A stretch of DNA of 64,000 nucleotides from Pseudomonas parakoreensis (lineage in GTDB: Bacteria; Pseudomonadota; Gammaproteobacteria; Pseudomonadales; Pseudomonadaceae). Within the stretch, counting starts at the first letter, position 1; each line of letters opens with the position of its first letter. The notes below the pieces were generated by a model that worked only from the letters and a program-made list of their open reading frames with translations, made no database searches and had not been told where the DNA came from. Location: assembly GCF_021602155.1 (NCBI RefSeq), contig NZ_BQHY01000004.1:248001-312000 (forward strand), given 5' to 3'. Positions 25,247-33,995 of this stretch are shown piece by piece. The position numbers and the translations under genes are program-made.

Positions 25247-26162
25247 GCATCGGCCCAAACCCGGCGCCGGCGTTGTCGGTCATGTAGCGCGGATTGCCGG
25301 TGCCGGGAATCACGCAGGTCACCGCCGGGTGCGACAGCAAAAACTTCAGCGCCAGTTGCGGCCAACTGTTGACCTGCACGTCCGACACCCACGCCGGCAG
25401 CGGCTTGCCCTTGAGCCGCTCGAGCAACCCGCCACCGCCAAACGGCCGGTTGCAGATCACCGCGACCCCGCGCTCGCGGCACAACGGCAGAATGCGTTTT
25501 TCCACGCCACGGTCATCGAGGGCGTAATTGATTTGCAGAAAATCGAGTGGTTCAGCCTTGAGCACTGCTTCGACTTCGTCGTAAGCCGAGGGCGTGTAAT
25601 GGGTAATGCCGATGTAGCGGATACGCCCCTCGGCTTTCCACGCGCGCAGAGTCGGCAGATGACTTTGCCAGTCCAGCAGGTTGTGGATCTGCATCAGGCC
25701 GATGCGTTCGGTGCGCAGCAGACGGAAGGATTGCTCCATCTGCGCGATACCTTGCTCGCGCCCGCGCGTCCAGACCTTGGTGGCGAGAAAGGCCGGCGAA
25801 CGCGGTTCGTGGATCGCCAGCAGTTCGCCAGTGGTTTGCTCGGCGCGGCCATACATCGGTGAGCTGTCGATCAGCGTGCCGCCCTTTCTGAACAGCTCGT
25901 CGAGCACTGCCGGCAGTTGTTTATAGGCAGTCTCGCCGGGCTCAACGTCGAAGCCGCGATAAGTGCCCAGGCCCACCACGGGCAGTCGTTCGGCGCTGGA
26001 AGGGATGGCGCGGGTCTGCATGGTCTGGTCTCCTGCCTGGTTCGGCGAAGTGGCAGTCGGCGTGGCGACAGTGGCCAACGCCCGGTCAAAGCTGAGCACC
26101 GCCGAAACCCCGGCAGCCAGCGTGAGCAATCGGCGACGGGAGCAACCCTCAGTGTGGCTCAT
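25203..26162 (-). CDS. Tat-exported aldo/keto reductase
   Basis: This 319-residue protein has an N-terminal Tat-like signal (CSRRRLLTLAAGVSAVLS, about 7-30), so it is probably periplasmic. The aldo/keto reductase barrel has the tetrad Asp and Tyr in LIDSSPMYGRAE, Lys in FLATKVW and His in LMQIHNLLDW. ATG 26162 is chosen for GGGGA upstream and for the signal peptide. It may reduce aldehydes or ketones in the same compartment as PaoABC. An NADPH-family enzyme outside the cytoplasm is odd. Confidence 0.88.
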   Translation of the reverse strand: MSHTEGCSRRRLLTLAAGVSAVLSFDRALATVATPTATSPNQAGDQTMQTRAIPSSAERLPVVGLGTYRGFDVEPGETAYKQLPAVLDELFRKGGTLIDSSPMYGRAEQTTGELLAIHEPRSPAFLATKVWTRGREQGIAQMEQSFRLLRTERIGLMQIHNLLDWQSHLPTLRAWKAEGRIRYIGITHYTPSAYDEVEAVLKAEPLDFLQINYALDDRGVEKRILPLCRERGVAVICNRPFGGGGLLERLKGKPLPAWVSDVQVNSWPQLALKFLLSHPAVTCVIPGTGNPRYMTDNAGAGFGPMLTDAQRHQLIALLG

Positions 26163-26274
26163 GCTGGTTCCCCTGCTGCGTGAATCTGTTGCACGTTGTG
26201 TGCGACGGCTGTCCCTCCACGGCGCTGGACTACACTGCGACAGCGAACACCCGCGTCCCGTTAAAGTTAGCCGA

Positions 26275-27048
26275 ATGTCCAGAATCCTGATGTCAGTCGT
26301 CGCTTTGCTCATCGCCCTCTACGTTTTGCTGTGCGGGGCCTTGTTCGTGTTTCAGCGTTCGCTGATCTATTTCCCCCAGCCTGGCAGTGCCGTGACCACG
26401 GCAGATTCACGGCTGAAACTGGCGATGCCGGATGCCGATGTCTGGATAACCGTTCGCGAACATGCGGGTCCGAAAGCGCTGATCTACTTCGGCGGGAATG
26501 CCGAGGACGTGTCGCACAACCTGCCTTCATTCAGCGCAGCGTTTCCCGATTACGCGCTGTATCTGTTGAACTACCGGGGCTTTGGCGGCAGCGGTGGCTC
26601 ACCCTCGGAGGAAGCGATTGCCGAAGATGCGCTGGCGCTGTTTGACCGGGTCTACGCCAGCCATCCGCAGATTGCCGTGGTCGGACGCAGCCTGGGTTCC
26701 GGAGTGGCGGTGCGGCTGGCGAGTCAGCGCCCGGCGCAGACATTGATTCTGGTGACGCCGTACAACAGCCTCGAAGAACTCGCCGTGCGCCAATACCCGT
26801 GGTTTCCGGTGAAATGGCTGCTGAAGGATCGCTTCGAGTCGGGTCGCTATGCCGCGCACATTCAAGTACCGACCCTGCTGCTGGCAGCCAGCGATGACGA
26901 GGTGATTCCACGGGACAGCACGCAGCGGCTGCTGGGGCATTTCCCCGAAGGTGTGGCGACGCTGCGAGTAGTGCCGGATTCGGGGCACAACTCGATTGCC
27001 GAGCGGGCGCAGTATCTGCAGTGGATGCAGGCAGTGCTTGATCGCTGA
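26275..27048 (+). CDS. membrane-anchored alpha/beta hydrolase
   Basis: This 257-residue protein has an N-terminal membrane anchor (about 4-26, LMSVVALLIALYVLLCGALF). The alpha/beta-hydrolase core has oxyanion segment NYRGFGGSGGSPSE, nucleophile elbow GRSLGSG (Ser at about 141), Asp in ASDDEVIP and His in SGHNSI. It resembles YfhR/Bem46-type hydrolases. It is divergent from the aldo/keto reductase. The substrate is unknown. Confidence 0.87.
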   Translation: MSRILMSVVALLIALYVLLCGALFVFQRSLIYFPQPGSAVTTADSRLKLAMPDADVWITVREHAGPKALIYFGGNAEDVSHNLPSFSAAFPDYALYLLNYRGFGGSGGSPSEEAIAEDALALFDRVYASHPQIAVVGRSLGSGVAVRLASQRPAQTLILVTPYNSLEELAVRQYPWFPVKWLLKDRFESGRYAAHIQVPTLLLAASDDEVIPRDSTQRLLGHFPEGVATLRVVPDSGHNSIAERAQYLQWMQAVLDR

Positions 27049-27075
27049 TAGCCGATTATTGCGTCGGCTGAACTG

Positions 27076-27138
27076 GCTCCTTCGCGAGCAGGCTCGCTCC
27101 CACCTGGCTCTGTGGGAGCGAGCCTGCTCGCGAAGGGG
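27076..27138. repeat. REP pair in tail-to-tail order
   Basis: CTTCGCGAGCAGGCTCGCTC comes first and TGTGGGAGCGAGCCTGCTCG second, only 10 bases apart, the opposite order to most pairs here. Confidence 0.88.
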
Positions 27139-27299
27139 CCAGTGCGGACAACACAAAATCCTGGATCACCCTCTCCTTCACACCCAGCAAAAAAGCCAGT
27201 TTGCCAGCATGAACCAAGTGCAAAAAGCCCAGTCCTAGTGGCGCCGCATTCCGCGACCACCCACTTCAGCACTGTCCTTTCCCCTGAGTCTGCCGTCCC

Positions 27300-28166
27300 A
27301 TGCGCCATGTCGTTCGCTCATCACGCTTCGTTTCGCTGTGCCTGCTGATCCTTGCCCCACTGTTTACCGAGACCAGCCACGCCAGCGAAGAGCGGCAGCT
27401 GGTGGCCGCCATCAACGATTACCGCGCCCATCCGCACCGCTGCGAACGTCGCCCTGCCCAGCGCCTGGCGCCACTGTCGCTGAAGTCGAATCTGGCGTTG
27501 CCGATCGGCTATGGCTACGGCGGTGGCTTGCGCGAGAGATTGAAGTCTTCGGGATATTCGGCGGTGGCGGTGCGCAGCATCCGCATCGTCGGTGCCGGGG
27601 ATGCCGAGGAAGCCTTCGAACAGCTGCAAGACAGCCACTGCAGCGCCCTGCTCGACGCCCAGTACGCCGACATCGGCGTCAGCCGCGCCCGCGGTGAATG
27701 GCAAGTGGTGCTGGCGCAACCGGTGTTCGACAGTCGCGTCGGCGACAACCGCAGCGTCGGCAAAGCCTTGCTCGCCGAGGTCAACGCCGCCCGTGCACGC
27801 CCACGGATGTGTGGACGCCAGCGCTTCGCCGCCGCTCGCCCGCTCAGCTGGAACCCGGCGCTGGGAGCCGCCGCGCAAGGGCATAGCAAGGCCATGGCCT
27901 ACGGCAACTATTTCGCCCACCGTGATCCGGACGGCGACATGCCGGCCGATCGCGCCCGGGCGGCAGGTTATCGGGGCCGGCAGATCGGCGAAAACATCGC
28001 CGCCGGCCAGAGTTCACCGGGCAAGGCGATGGCCGGATGGCTGGCCAGTCCCGGGCATTGTGCCAACCTGATGAACCCGATGTTCACCCAGGTCGGCGCG
28101 GGTTTTGCCAGCGAGGCGCGCAGCGATGAAGGGGTTTACTGGACGATGGTGTTTGGTGCGCCTTGA
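27300..28166 (+). CDS. secreted double CAP (SCP/PR1)-domain protein
   Basis: This 288-residue protein has a signal peptide (about 1-28). The C-terminal half (about 150-288) is a canonical CAP domain with YGNYFAHRDPDG, GENIAAGQ and WLASPGHCANLMNP. The N-terminal half (about 30-148) begins like a CAP domain (LVAAINDYRAHPHRCERRP) but lacks the later motifs, so it looks like a degenerate duplicate. Function of bacterial CAP proteins is mostly unknown. Confidence 0.87.
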   Translation: MRHVVRSSRFVSLCLLILAPLFTETSHASEERQLVAAINDYRAHPHRCERRPAQRLAPLSLKSNLALPIGYGYGGGLRERLKSSGYSAVAVRSIRIVGAGDAEEAFEQLQDSHCSALLDAQYADIGVSRARGEWQVVLAQPVFDSRVGDNRSVGKALLAEVNAARARPRMCGRQRFAAARPLSWNPALGAAAQGHSKAMAYGNYFAHRDPDGDMPADRARAAGYRGRQIGENIAAGQSSPGKAMAGWLASPGHCANLMNPMFTQVGAGFASEARSDEGVYWTMVFGAP

Positions 28167-28196
28167 TTCGCTGAGAGATTTTCAGTGAAGCTACTG

Positions 28197-28279
28197 GCCC
28201 CTTCGCGAGCAAGCTCGCTCCCACATTTTGCCCGGTGGAGGCTGAACCCATGTGGGAGCGAGCCTGCTCGCGAAGGGCC
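28197..28279. repeat. REP pair in tail-to-tail order
   Basis: CTTCGCGAGCAAGCTCGCTC comes first and TGTGGGAGCGAGCCTGCTCG second, between convergent genes. Confidence 0.88.
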
Positions 28280-28296
28280 AGAACAGGCACCCTCCA

Positions 28297-28929
28297 TCAC
28301 TTGGGCCGCCGCACCGCCCGCAGCCGCCCACTCCCCCCGCCACCGCAGTAAAAGCGCTCGCCGTCATCCGCTTCCAGCCCGGAAACGCCTGTCCCCGCAG
28401 GCATCTTCAAACGCTCCAGGACCTCGCCATCTTGCGGATCAACCCGGCGCAGTTCACTTTCATCGCCCTCCCAGGTGCCATGCCATAACGCGCCGTCGAC
28501 CCAGGTGACCCCGGTGACAAAGCGGTCTGAAACCAGCGTGCGCAAGACCGCGCCAGTCTCCGGATCGACCTGATAGATCTTGCGCTCGCGATACTGGCCG
28601 ATCCACAGCGAGCCTTCGGCCCAGGCCATCCCCGAATCGTTGCCGCCGCCCGGCGCCGGTACGGTGTTCAGCACACGGCCGGTGGTCGGGTCGATTTTCT
28701 GGATACGGCTGTCGGCGATCTGGAACAGGTACTGGCCGTCGAACGCGGTGCCAGCGTCGGCACCGACCTTGAGCGTGCGCACGGTTTCGCCGCTGGCCGG
28801 GTCCAGCGCATTGAGCTGGCCGTCACTGGCGAACCACACGTGCTGGCCGTCGAAGGTCACGCCGTGGACACGTTCGACGCCGTCGAACGGGCCGTACTCA
28901 CGAAGGATTTCTGCGTTTGCCTGTTTCAT
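28297..28929 (-). CDS. beta-propeller protein (Vgb/SMP-30-like)
   Basis: This 210-residue protein has repeated blades of the pattern G-x-L-W/W-F-x-x-D...L-D-P-x-T-G (for example FASDGQLNALDPASGETVRT, KIDPTTGRVLNT, QVDPETGAVLRTL, RVDPQDGEVLERL). No signal peptide is visible, so it is cytoplasmic. The repeats resemble streptogramin-lyase or quinoprotein-like propellers. ATG 28929 has GAGGAAGG upstream. It follows the regulator gene by 31 bases and probably shares its transcript. Confidence 0.8.
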   Translation of the reverse strand: MKQANAEILREYGPFDGVERVHGVTFDGQHVWFASDGQLNALDPASGETVRTLKVGADAGTAFDGQYLFQIADSRIQKIDPTTGRVLNTVPAPGGGNDSGMAWAEGSLWIGQYRERKIYQVDPETGAVLRTLVSDRFVTGVTWVDGALWHGTWEGDESELRRVDPQDGEVLERLKMPAGTGVSGLEADDGERFYCGGGGSGRLRAVRRPK

Positions 28930-28960
28930 GCTGCCTTCCTCGTTGGTAGGAGTGTCCAGC

Positions 28961-30172
28961 CTAGCCATTGCCCAACGACACCGGGAGTAACAAGATCGTC
29001 GCGAAACCCGGCACCGGCGGCGTGGTCCAGCGCCGCGCACGACCCACACCGAACCCTTGCACTTTATCCGCCTGCGCCAGTGCTTCCAGTGAGCGCTGCA
29101 CTTGCCGCTGACTGCAGCCCAACGCCAACGCCAGCGCCGAACTCGACCAGGCTTCGCCATCGGCGAGCAAGGCCAGCAGCGTCGCGTACTTGTCCTCGAC
29201 CGGCAAAGTGAGCAACGCCACATCGTCGGCGACCAAGGCAAAACCGCGAGCCGTCGCGATGATCCGCGCCAGGGGCTGCAACGCCGAACGCAAACGACCG
29301 ATCTCCACCCGCAGGCGTGCGCGATGGGATTCGTCGCTTAGTTTCAAGCGAAACGCCTGAGCGATCAGCGCCTCTCTCGACACATCTTCCGGCCACGCCT
29401 GAGCCAGCATTCGCAGCAGACTGAACAGCACCGGCCGCGTCGCCAGGGCCACGGTCATCCCCGCGCCGCGCACGCTGTAGCGACACGCATCGACCACCAG
29501 CGCCGGCGAGGCGAACAACGCTTCAACCTGCGCGAGCGTCACGGTCTGAGACCGGCCAGACACAATCAGTTGCGCCGCAGGTGCATCGAGCATTTGCAAG
29601 GCCTGTTCGGTCTCTGCGGTCAGCGCGGGAATAGCCGCTTGCTGCGCCGCCCGTTGTGCAAGCTCGAGCGCCGCCCGCGCGTTGTGCGCCTGCACCTGAC
29701 GCAGCGCAATACCGGCCGTCATCAATCCATGAGCGGCCCGCAACGGCGGGGGCAACGCGGTGGGATCAAGTGCGGCGAGCAACGCCTGCGCCTCATCGAG
29801 CTGGCCGATCAGCAACAGCCGGCGGATTTGCAAATAGCGGGCATGCGCAGCGTTCAGTTGATCGCCGTGATCGAGCAAGAGCTGCCGCGCCGCCTCCAGC
29901 GCTTTCACCGGCCAGCCCAGATCCCGCGTCGCCAGCGCCACTTCGGCCTCGGCCACGACGCAGCGCGCTCGGGACAACGGCTCGTTGGCGCCGAACGCCT
30001 TGACCGCCCGCTGCAGCAGCACCTTGGCTCGGGACACATCACCGAGCTGCGCCATGGCGATGCCCCGTAGCGCCAACGCAGGCGGGTCTTCACGCAAGGC
30101 GACGAGCTTCAACGCGGCCAGCGGATCACCCACCGCGAGCGCACGGCCGGCAGCATTGATCAACGAGTCCAT
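28961..30172 (-). CDS. TPR-containing winged-helix regulator
   Basis: This 403-residue protein is built from N-terminal TPR-like helices (about 1-200, many Ala/Leu-rich pairs) and a C-terminal part with two DNA-binding-like segments. Around 245-310 is a winged helix (SREALIAQAFRLKLSDESHRARLRVEIGRLR), and at about 335-385 a second HTH (SSSALALALGCSQRQVQRSLEALAQ). It is probably a transcription factor that controls the downstream propeller gene. The family is not named with confidence. Confidence 0.75.
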   Translation of the reverse strand: MDSLINAAGRALAVGDPLAALKLVALREDPPALALRGIAMAQLGDVSRAKVLLQRAVKAFGANEPLSRARCVVAEAEVALATRDLGWPVKALEAARQLLLDHGDQLNAAHARYLQIRRLLLIGQLDEAQALLAALDPTALPPPLRAAHGLMTAGIALRQVQAHNARAALELAQRAAQQAAIPALTAETEQALQMLDAPAAQLIVSGRSQTVTLAQVEALFASPALVVDACRYSVRGAGMTVALATRPVLFSLLRMLAQAWPEDVSREALIAQAFRLKLSDESHRARLRVEIGRLRSALQPLARIIATARGFALVADDVALLTLPVEDKYATLLALLADGEAWSSSALALALGCSQRQVQRSLEALAQADKVQGFGVGRARRWTTPPVPGFATILLLPVSLGNG

Positions 30173-30285
30173 GACAGATCAGGCACAGTGAAAGTTTCCG
30201 GGACTGGATATCCCGGTTTAGTCCAGTTAGCGGACGGGCACCAGTACAGTGTGATGCGAGAAATGACAACGCAGTAGAAACAGTC

Positions 30286-30309
30286 GCGCCCTTCGATAAG
30301 AAAGGGCGC
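30286..30309. terminator. stem-loop after the 27-residue gene
   Basis: GCGCCCTT (30286-30293) pairs with AAGGGCGC (30302-30309). There is no T-run, so it may be a processing or weak termination site for the minus-strand small gene. Confidence 0.35.
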
Positions 30310-30335
30310 TGGAGTCTGGTGGAGTACTGCCGGGG

Positions 30336-30419
30336 TCAGACCGGAGAAATTGTCGCAAGCATTCCGATCAGAATGGTCAATGTCAGAAACCCACCGAGGA
30401 AAATCGCCATCTTGTTCAT
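30336..30419 (-). CDS. 27-residue single-span membrane peptide
   Basis: A very short frame reads MNKMAIFLGGFLTLTILIGM then LATISPV and a TGA stop. It starts at 30419 behind a perfect ribosome site, AAGGAG, 6 bases upstream. Nearly the whole peptide is one membrane helix. The strong start signal in an otherwise gene-free gap makes a real small protein likely. Function unknown. Confidence 0.6.
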   Translation of the reverse strand: MNKMAIFLGGFLTLTILIGMLATISPV

Positions 30420-30663
30420 GCTGCTCTCCTTAATGTTGAGCTTGCGGTGCACCGGGCGCTTCGGGATGAAGGGCAGCCGCGGGTGACCGGATTGCCGGGC
30501 TATTCTGAGCGCCTGACTGAGCCGGTTACAGAGGCAGATCCAACAGAAAAATACGGATCAGATACCAAACTGATCTGTTCCGGACATGGCGTGATATTCA
30601 GACCGGCACACAAAGATTCGGGGGCACACCGCTTTGAACTAGAGTGATTGCCGTCGCGCGAAA

Positions 30664-30671
30664 AACAACAA
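30664..30671 (+). promoter_or_regulatory. AACAACAA (CA) motif before NTF2-like gene
   Basis: AACAACAA within a longer A/C run lies immediately before the ribosome site CAGGAG, a typical Hfq/Crc target position. Confidence 0.5.
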
Positions 30672-30689
30672 CAATTCCAGGAGTGGTCA

Positions 30690-31121
30690 ATGTCCGAACT
30701 GAACCTGCACCCCAACGCCGCCGAATCCTTGAAGCGCTGGCACGAGATGATCCGCACCGGCAACCTCAAGGCCTTGCCCGAGCTGCTTGATCCGAATGCG
30801 CTGTTCCGCTCGCCCATGGCCCACTCGCCCTACCCCGGCGCACCTGTGGTGACGATGATCCTCAACACCGTGTTCAACGTGTTTGAAGATTTCAAATACC
30901 AGCGTGAACTGGCGACTGCCGATGGTTTGAATGTGGTGCTGGAGTTCAGTGCCAAGGTGGGGACGAAAGAGTTGAAGGGGATCGACATGATTCGCTTCGA
31001 TGAGCGCGGGAAAATTATCGAGTTCGAGGTGATGGTGCTACCGTTGAGTGGGTTGCAGGCCCTCGGCGAGGAAATGGGACGGCGGTTGGGCGCCTACCTG
31101 GCAAACGCAAAACCTGTGTAG
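30690..31121 (+). CDS. NTF2-like (SnoaL-type) protein
   Basis: This 143-residue soluble protein has an NTF2-like fold pattern: helix with RWHEMIRTGNLKALPELLD (about 15-33), then strands ending in ELKGIDMIRFDERGKIIEFE. Such folds act as small isomerases, hydrolases or ligand-binding proteins. ATG 30690 has CAGGAG 7 bases upstream. The stop codon TAG lies inside a degenerate REP that starts at about 31114. Confidence 0.82.
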   Translation: MSELNLHPNAAESLKRWHEMIRTGNLKALPELLDPNALFRSPMAHSPYPGAPVVTMILNTVFNVFEDFKYQRELATADGLNVVLEFSAKVGTKELKGIDMIRFDERGKIIEFEVMVLPLSGLQALGEEMGRRLGAYLANAKPV

Positions 31122-31153
31122 GCGCTGCCGCAGCCTGCGGCAACTCCTACAGC
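31114..31153. repeat. degenerate REP overlapping a stop codon
   Basis: TGTGTAGGCGCTGCCGCAGC, followed by a GCTGCGGCAA...CTCCTACA-like half, is a worn copy of the TAGGAGCTGCCG type. Its first bases supply the TAG stop of the NTF2-like gene. Confidence 0.7.
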
Positions 31154-31163
31154 GGTTTTTTGG

Positions 31164-31205
31164 CAAAAAAAAGCCCACTGACCGTTACCGGTGCAGTGGG
31201 CTTTT
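31164..31205 (-). terminator. terminator of mqo
   Basis: AGCCCACTG (31172-31180) pairs with CAGTGGGCT (31194-31202). On the minus strand it is followed by eight T. Confidence 0.9.
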
Positions 31206-31222
31206 GTGCATCTGGCGTGTGG

Positions 31223-32866
31223 TTACAGCGCCATGTCACGTGCAGCATTTTCCTTCGGTGCCTCAGCTTTCTCAGCTGCTGGTGCAGCCGGAGCAGCCTG
31301 ACCGATCACCGGAGGCGTTGGCAGTTCGAGGATCTTGGCGGTGTACGCCCACTCTTGTGCCACTTTGGCCGGATCGTTGTTCAGCTGGGTGCCGTAGCTT
31401 GGAACGATCTGGTGCAGCTTGGCTTGCCACTCAGGGGTAGCGACTTTGTCCTTGAAGACTTTCTGCAGCACGCTCAGCATGATCGGTGCAGCAGTCGACG
31501 CGCCTGGCGATGCGCCCAGCAGACCGGCGATGGAGCCATCTTGTGCAGCAACGATTTCGGTGCCCAGTTTCAGCACGCCGCCAGCGGCTTCATCACGCTT
31601 GATGATCTGCACGCGTTGGCCGGCTTGCCACAGGCGCCAGTCTTCGGCTTTGGCGTTCGGGAAGTATTCCTTCAGCGCGTTCAGACGGTCTTCATCCGAC
31701 AGCATCAGTTGCCCGGCCAGGTACTCGACCAGCGGGTATTCCTTGATGCCGACCTTGGTCATTGGCCAGATGTTGTGGGTGGTGGTGCTGGTCAGCAGGT
31801 CCAGGTACGAGCCTTCTTTGAGGAACTTGGTGCTGAAGGTCGCGAATGGGCCAAACAGGATGACGCGCTTGCCGTCCAGAACACGGGTGTCCAGGTGCGG
31901 AACCGACATCGGCGGTGCGCCAACCGAAGCTTTGCCGTAGGCCTTGGCCAGGTGCTGCTCGGCGATGGCCGGGTTATCGGTCACCAGGAACGAGCCGCCT
32001 ACCGGGAAGCCAGCATATTCCTTGGCTTCAGGAATGCCCGACTTCTGCAGCAGGTGCAGAGCGCCGCCACCAGCGCCGATGAACACGAACTTGGCATCGG
32101 TTTCGGTTTTGGTGCCGTCTTTCAGGTTTTTGTAGCTGACGCGCCAGGTGCCATCGGCGTTCTTGGTGATGTCTTCGACTTCACTCGACAGCTTCAGGTC
32201 GAAGTTAGGCTTGGTCTGCAGGTAACCGGCGAACTGGCGGGTGATTTCGCCGAAGTTCATGTCGGTACCCAGCGGGCTCCAGGTGGCCGCGATTTTCTGG
32301 TTCGGGTCACGCCCTTCCATCATCAGCGGGACCCACTTCTTGATCACAGCCGGGTCTTCGGAGTACTGCATGCCGGCGAACAGCGGGCTCGCCTGCAGGG
32401 CTTCGTAGCGCTTTTTCAGGAACTTGATGTTGTCGTCACCCCACACGAAGCTCATGTGCGGCGTGGTGTTGATGAACGAGCGAGGGTTCTTCAGAACGCC
32501 TTGCTGAACCTGCCAGGCCCAGAACTGACGGGAGACCTGGAACGCTTCGTTGATCTCGACGGCTTTCGGGATCGTCACGTTGCCTTTGTCGTCTTCCGGG
32601 GTGTAGTTCAGCTCGGCGAGCGCCGAATGACCAGTACCGGCGTTGTTCCAGCCGTTGGAGCTTTCCAGGGCGACGCCATCGAGGCGCTCGACCATTTCCA
32701 TCGACCAGCTTGGCTCCAGCTCATTGATCCACACACCCAGGGTGATGCTCATGATGCCGCCGCCGATCAACAGAACGTCGACTTTCTTTGCTTCTGCAGC
32801 ATTGGCGGACGACATCCCCATCGCCAAAGCCAGCCCGAGCAAGGCTGTGTTCACTTTCTTAAACAT
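31223..32866 (-). CDS. mqo: malate:quinone oxidoreductase
   Basis: This 547-residue FAD enzyme oxidises malate to oxaloacetate and passes electrons to quinone at the inner membrane. It has the FAD motif GGGIMS (about 36-41), [20 protein letters not shown] and the family segment GASPGAST. An N-terminal hydrophobic signal (about 1-24, ending ANA) precedes it. ATG 32866 has AGGTG upstream; GTG 32875 would add three residues. The C-terminus is a low-complexity Ala/Pro/Glu tail (about 520-547). A terminator follows. Confidence 0.93.
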   Translation of the reverse strand: MFKKVNTALLGLALAMGMSSANAAEAKKVDVLLIGGGIMSITLGVWINELEPSWSMEMVERLDGVALESSNGWNNAGTGHSALAELNYTPEDDKGNVTIPKAVEINEAFQVSRQFWAWQVQQGVLKNPRSFINTTPHMSFVWGDDNIKFLKKRYEALQASPLFAGMQYSEDPAVIKKWVPLMMEGRDPNQKIAATWSPLGTDMNFGEITRQFAGYLQTKPNFDLKLSSEVEDITKNADGTWRVSYKNLKDGTKTETDAKFVFIGAGGGALHLLQKSGIPEAKEYAGFPVGGSFLVTDNPAIAEQHLAKAYGKASVGAPPMSVPHLDTRVLDGKRVILFGPFATFSTKFLKEGSYLDLLTSTTTHNIWPMTKVGIKEYPLVEYLAGQLMLSDEDRLNALKEYFPNAKAEDWRLWQAGQRVQIIKRDEAAGGVLKLGTEIVAAQDGSIAGLLGASPGASTAAPIMLSVLQKVFKDKVATPEWQAKLHQIVPSYGTQLNNDPAKVAQEWAYTAKILELPTPPVIGQAAPAAPAAEKAEAPKENAARDMAL

Positions 32867-33399
32867 CTGTTGCACCTATGATAAAACGCCTTCCGCCCGC
32901 CGCTGTTGTGGGTATGAGGGCCTTTTGTCGCGACACTCAGGCCAGGGTCGCGGGCACCTTCACACTGCAATGTTGACGGGTGGGCACACAAGGCCGACGT
33001 ACCGCATCGACCTCAGTTAATGTCCCTTCTGAACTGACTTTTTATCATTATTGGCTTCAGCTACTTGAGCGACAGGGAGTCCGTCAGCCTGCCAAAAAGG
33101 CAGGCCAACCGAATTAGGTCAAACCAAGTTGGCGCGAAGAATATCACGTCAGGGCAAACCCGCGCGTCTGTTCCCGATTTGAGAGTCTTTTTCCGCTCTG
33201 GGCGTTATCGGCCGGTTTGGGCTGAACATGATCCCATGGAGCTGTGACTGAGGCCTGCAATCCTTTCCATGACCGCGCAACCAGCGGCTGACCGTCTATG
33301 ACCATTGTTCGATCAATCTGAAACCTGCTAAGTTGTACGATGACTGACGAGCGTAATTAACGCGATCAGTTAAACCCATAACAACAAGGAAACAGTCCC
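32867..33399. other. 533-base gap with an inverted repeat
   Basis: I see no supported gene here. It must hold the mqo promoter and the promoter of the gene at 33400. GCCTGCC (33087-33093) and GGCAGGC (33099-33105) form a perfect 7-bp stem around AAAAA. There is no T-run, so it could be an operator rather than a terminator. Confidence 0.4.
33380..33387 (+). promoter_or_regulatory. AACAACAA (CA) motif overlapping the ribosome site
   Basis: AACAACAAGGAAACA: the motif overlaps the AAGGAA ribosome site of the gene at 33400. Confidence 0.5.
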
Positions 33400-33831
33400 A
33401 TGACCAAAACCCGACTCCTGATCGGATTTCTCTGTGCACTCAACAGTTATGCCATGGCTGCCCCTGCTCCGGCAGAACAAGACGTAGCCCAGGCAGTCGA
33501 TCATCTTACCCAGGCGATGCTGCACAAAAATATCCCTGAGTTGAGCGCCCTGACGGCAGACAACCTGACCTACGGCCACTCCAGCGGCAAGATCCAGGAC
33601 AAGAAAGCGTTCATCGCCGACATCGAAACCGGCAAAAGTGCATTCAAGACACTCGAAATGCAGAACCAGACCATCACCCTTTCCGGTGACACGGCACTGG
33701 TGCGTCATCACTTTTCGGCGCAGGCCATCAAAGGCACCGAGATCGTGCCGACCGAAATCGAGAACTTCCAGATCTGGCAGAAGCAGGCTGGGAGGTGGTT
33801 GCTGGTGGGGCGTCAGGCGTACAAGTTCTGA
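33400..33831 (+). CDS. exported NTF2-like protein (DUF4440/SnoaL type)
   Basis: This 143-residue protein has a signal peptide (about 1-20, ending AMA-A). The mature part has the DUF4440 pattern: helix VAQAVDHLTQAMLHKNIPEL, then LTADNLTYGHSSGKIQDKKA, and a final WQKQAGRWLLVGRQAYKF strand pair. It is probably periplasmic, of unknown ligand. The ribosome site AAGGAA lies 8 bases upstream of ATG 33400. Confidence 0.85.
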   Translation: MTKTRLLIGFLCALNSYAMAAPAPAEQDVAQAVDHLTQAMLHKNIPELSALTADNLTYGHSSGKIQDKKAFIADIETGKSAFKTLEMQNQTITLSGDTALVRHHFSAQAIKGTEIVPTEIENFQIWQKQAGRWLLVGRQAYKF

Positions 33832-33995
33832 TTGATTCGAACAGCTCTGCCATTAGAAGAAGGCAGAGCTATTCACTGGCCATGAATCAGACGTCATTTG
33901 CTCCACATCCAGTTTCATTTGCGTCTCCCCTTTCCCCCTCTCCCTGATATGCTTCACCGCATTACCGTATGAGCTCAATCTTCTTGGAGTAATCA

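Noticed and set aside
33065-33247. Possible 60-residue gene in the mqo upstream gap
   Set aside because: Needs a TTG start with no ribosome site and contains the inverted repeat.
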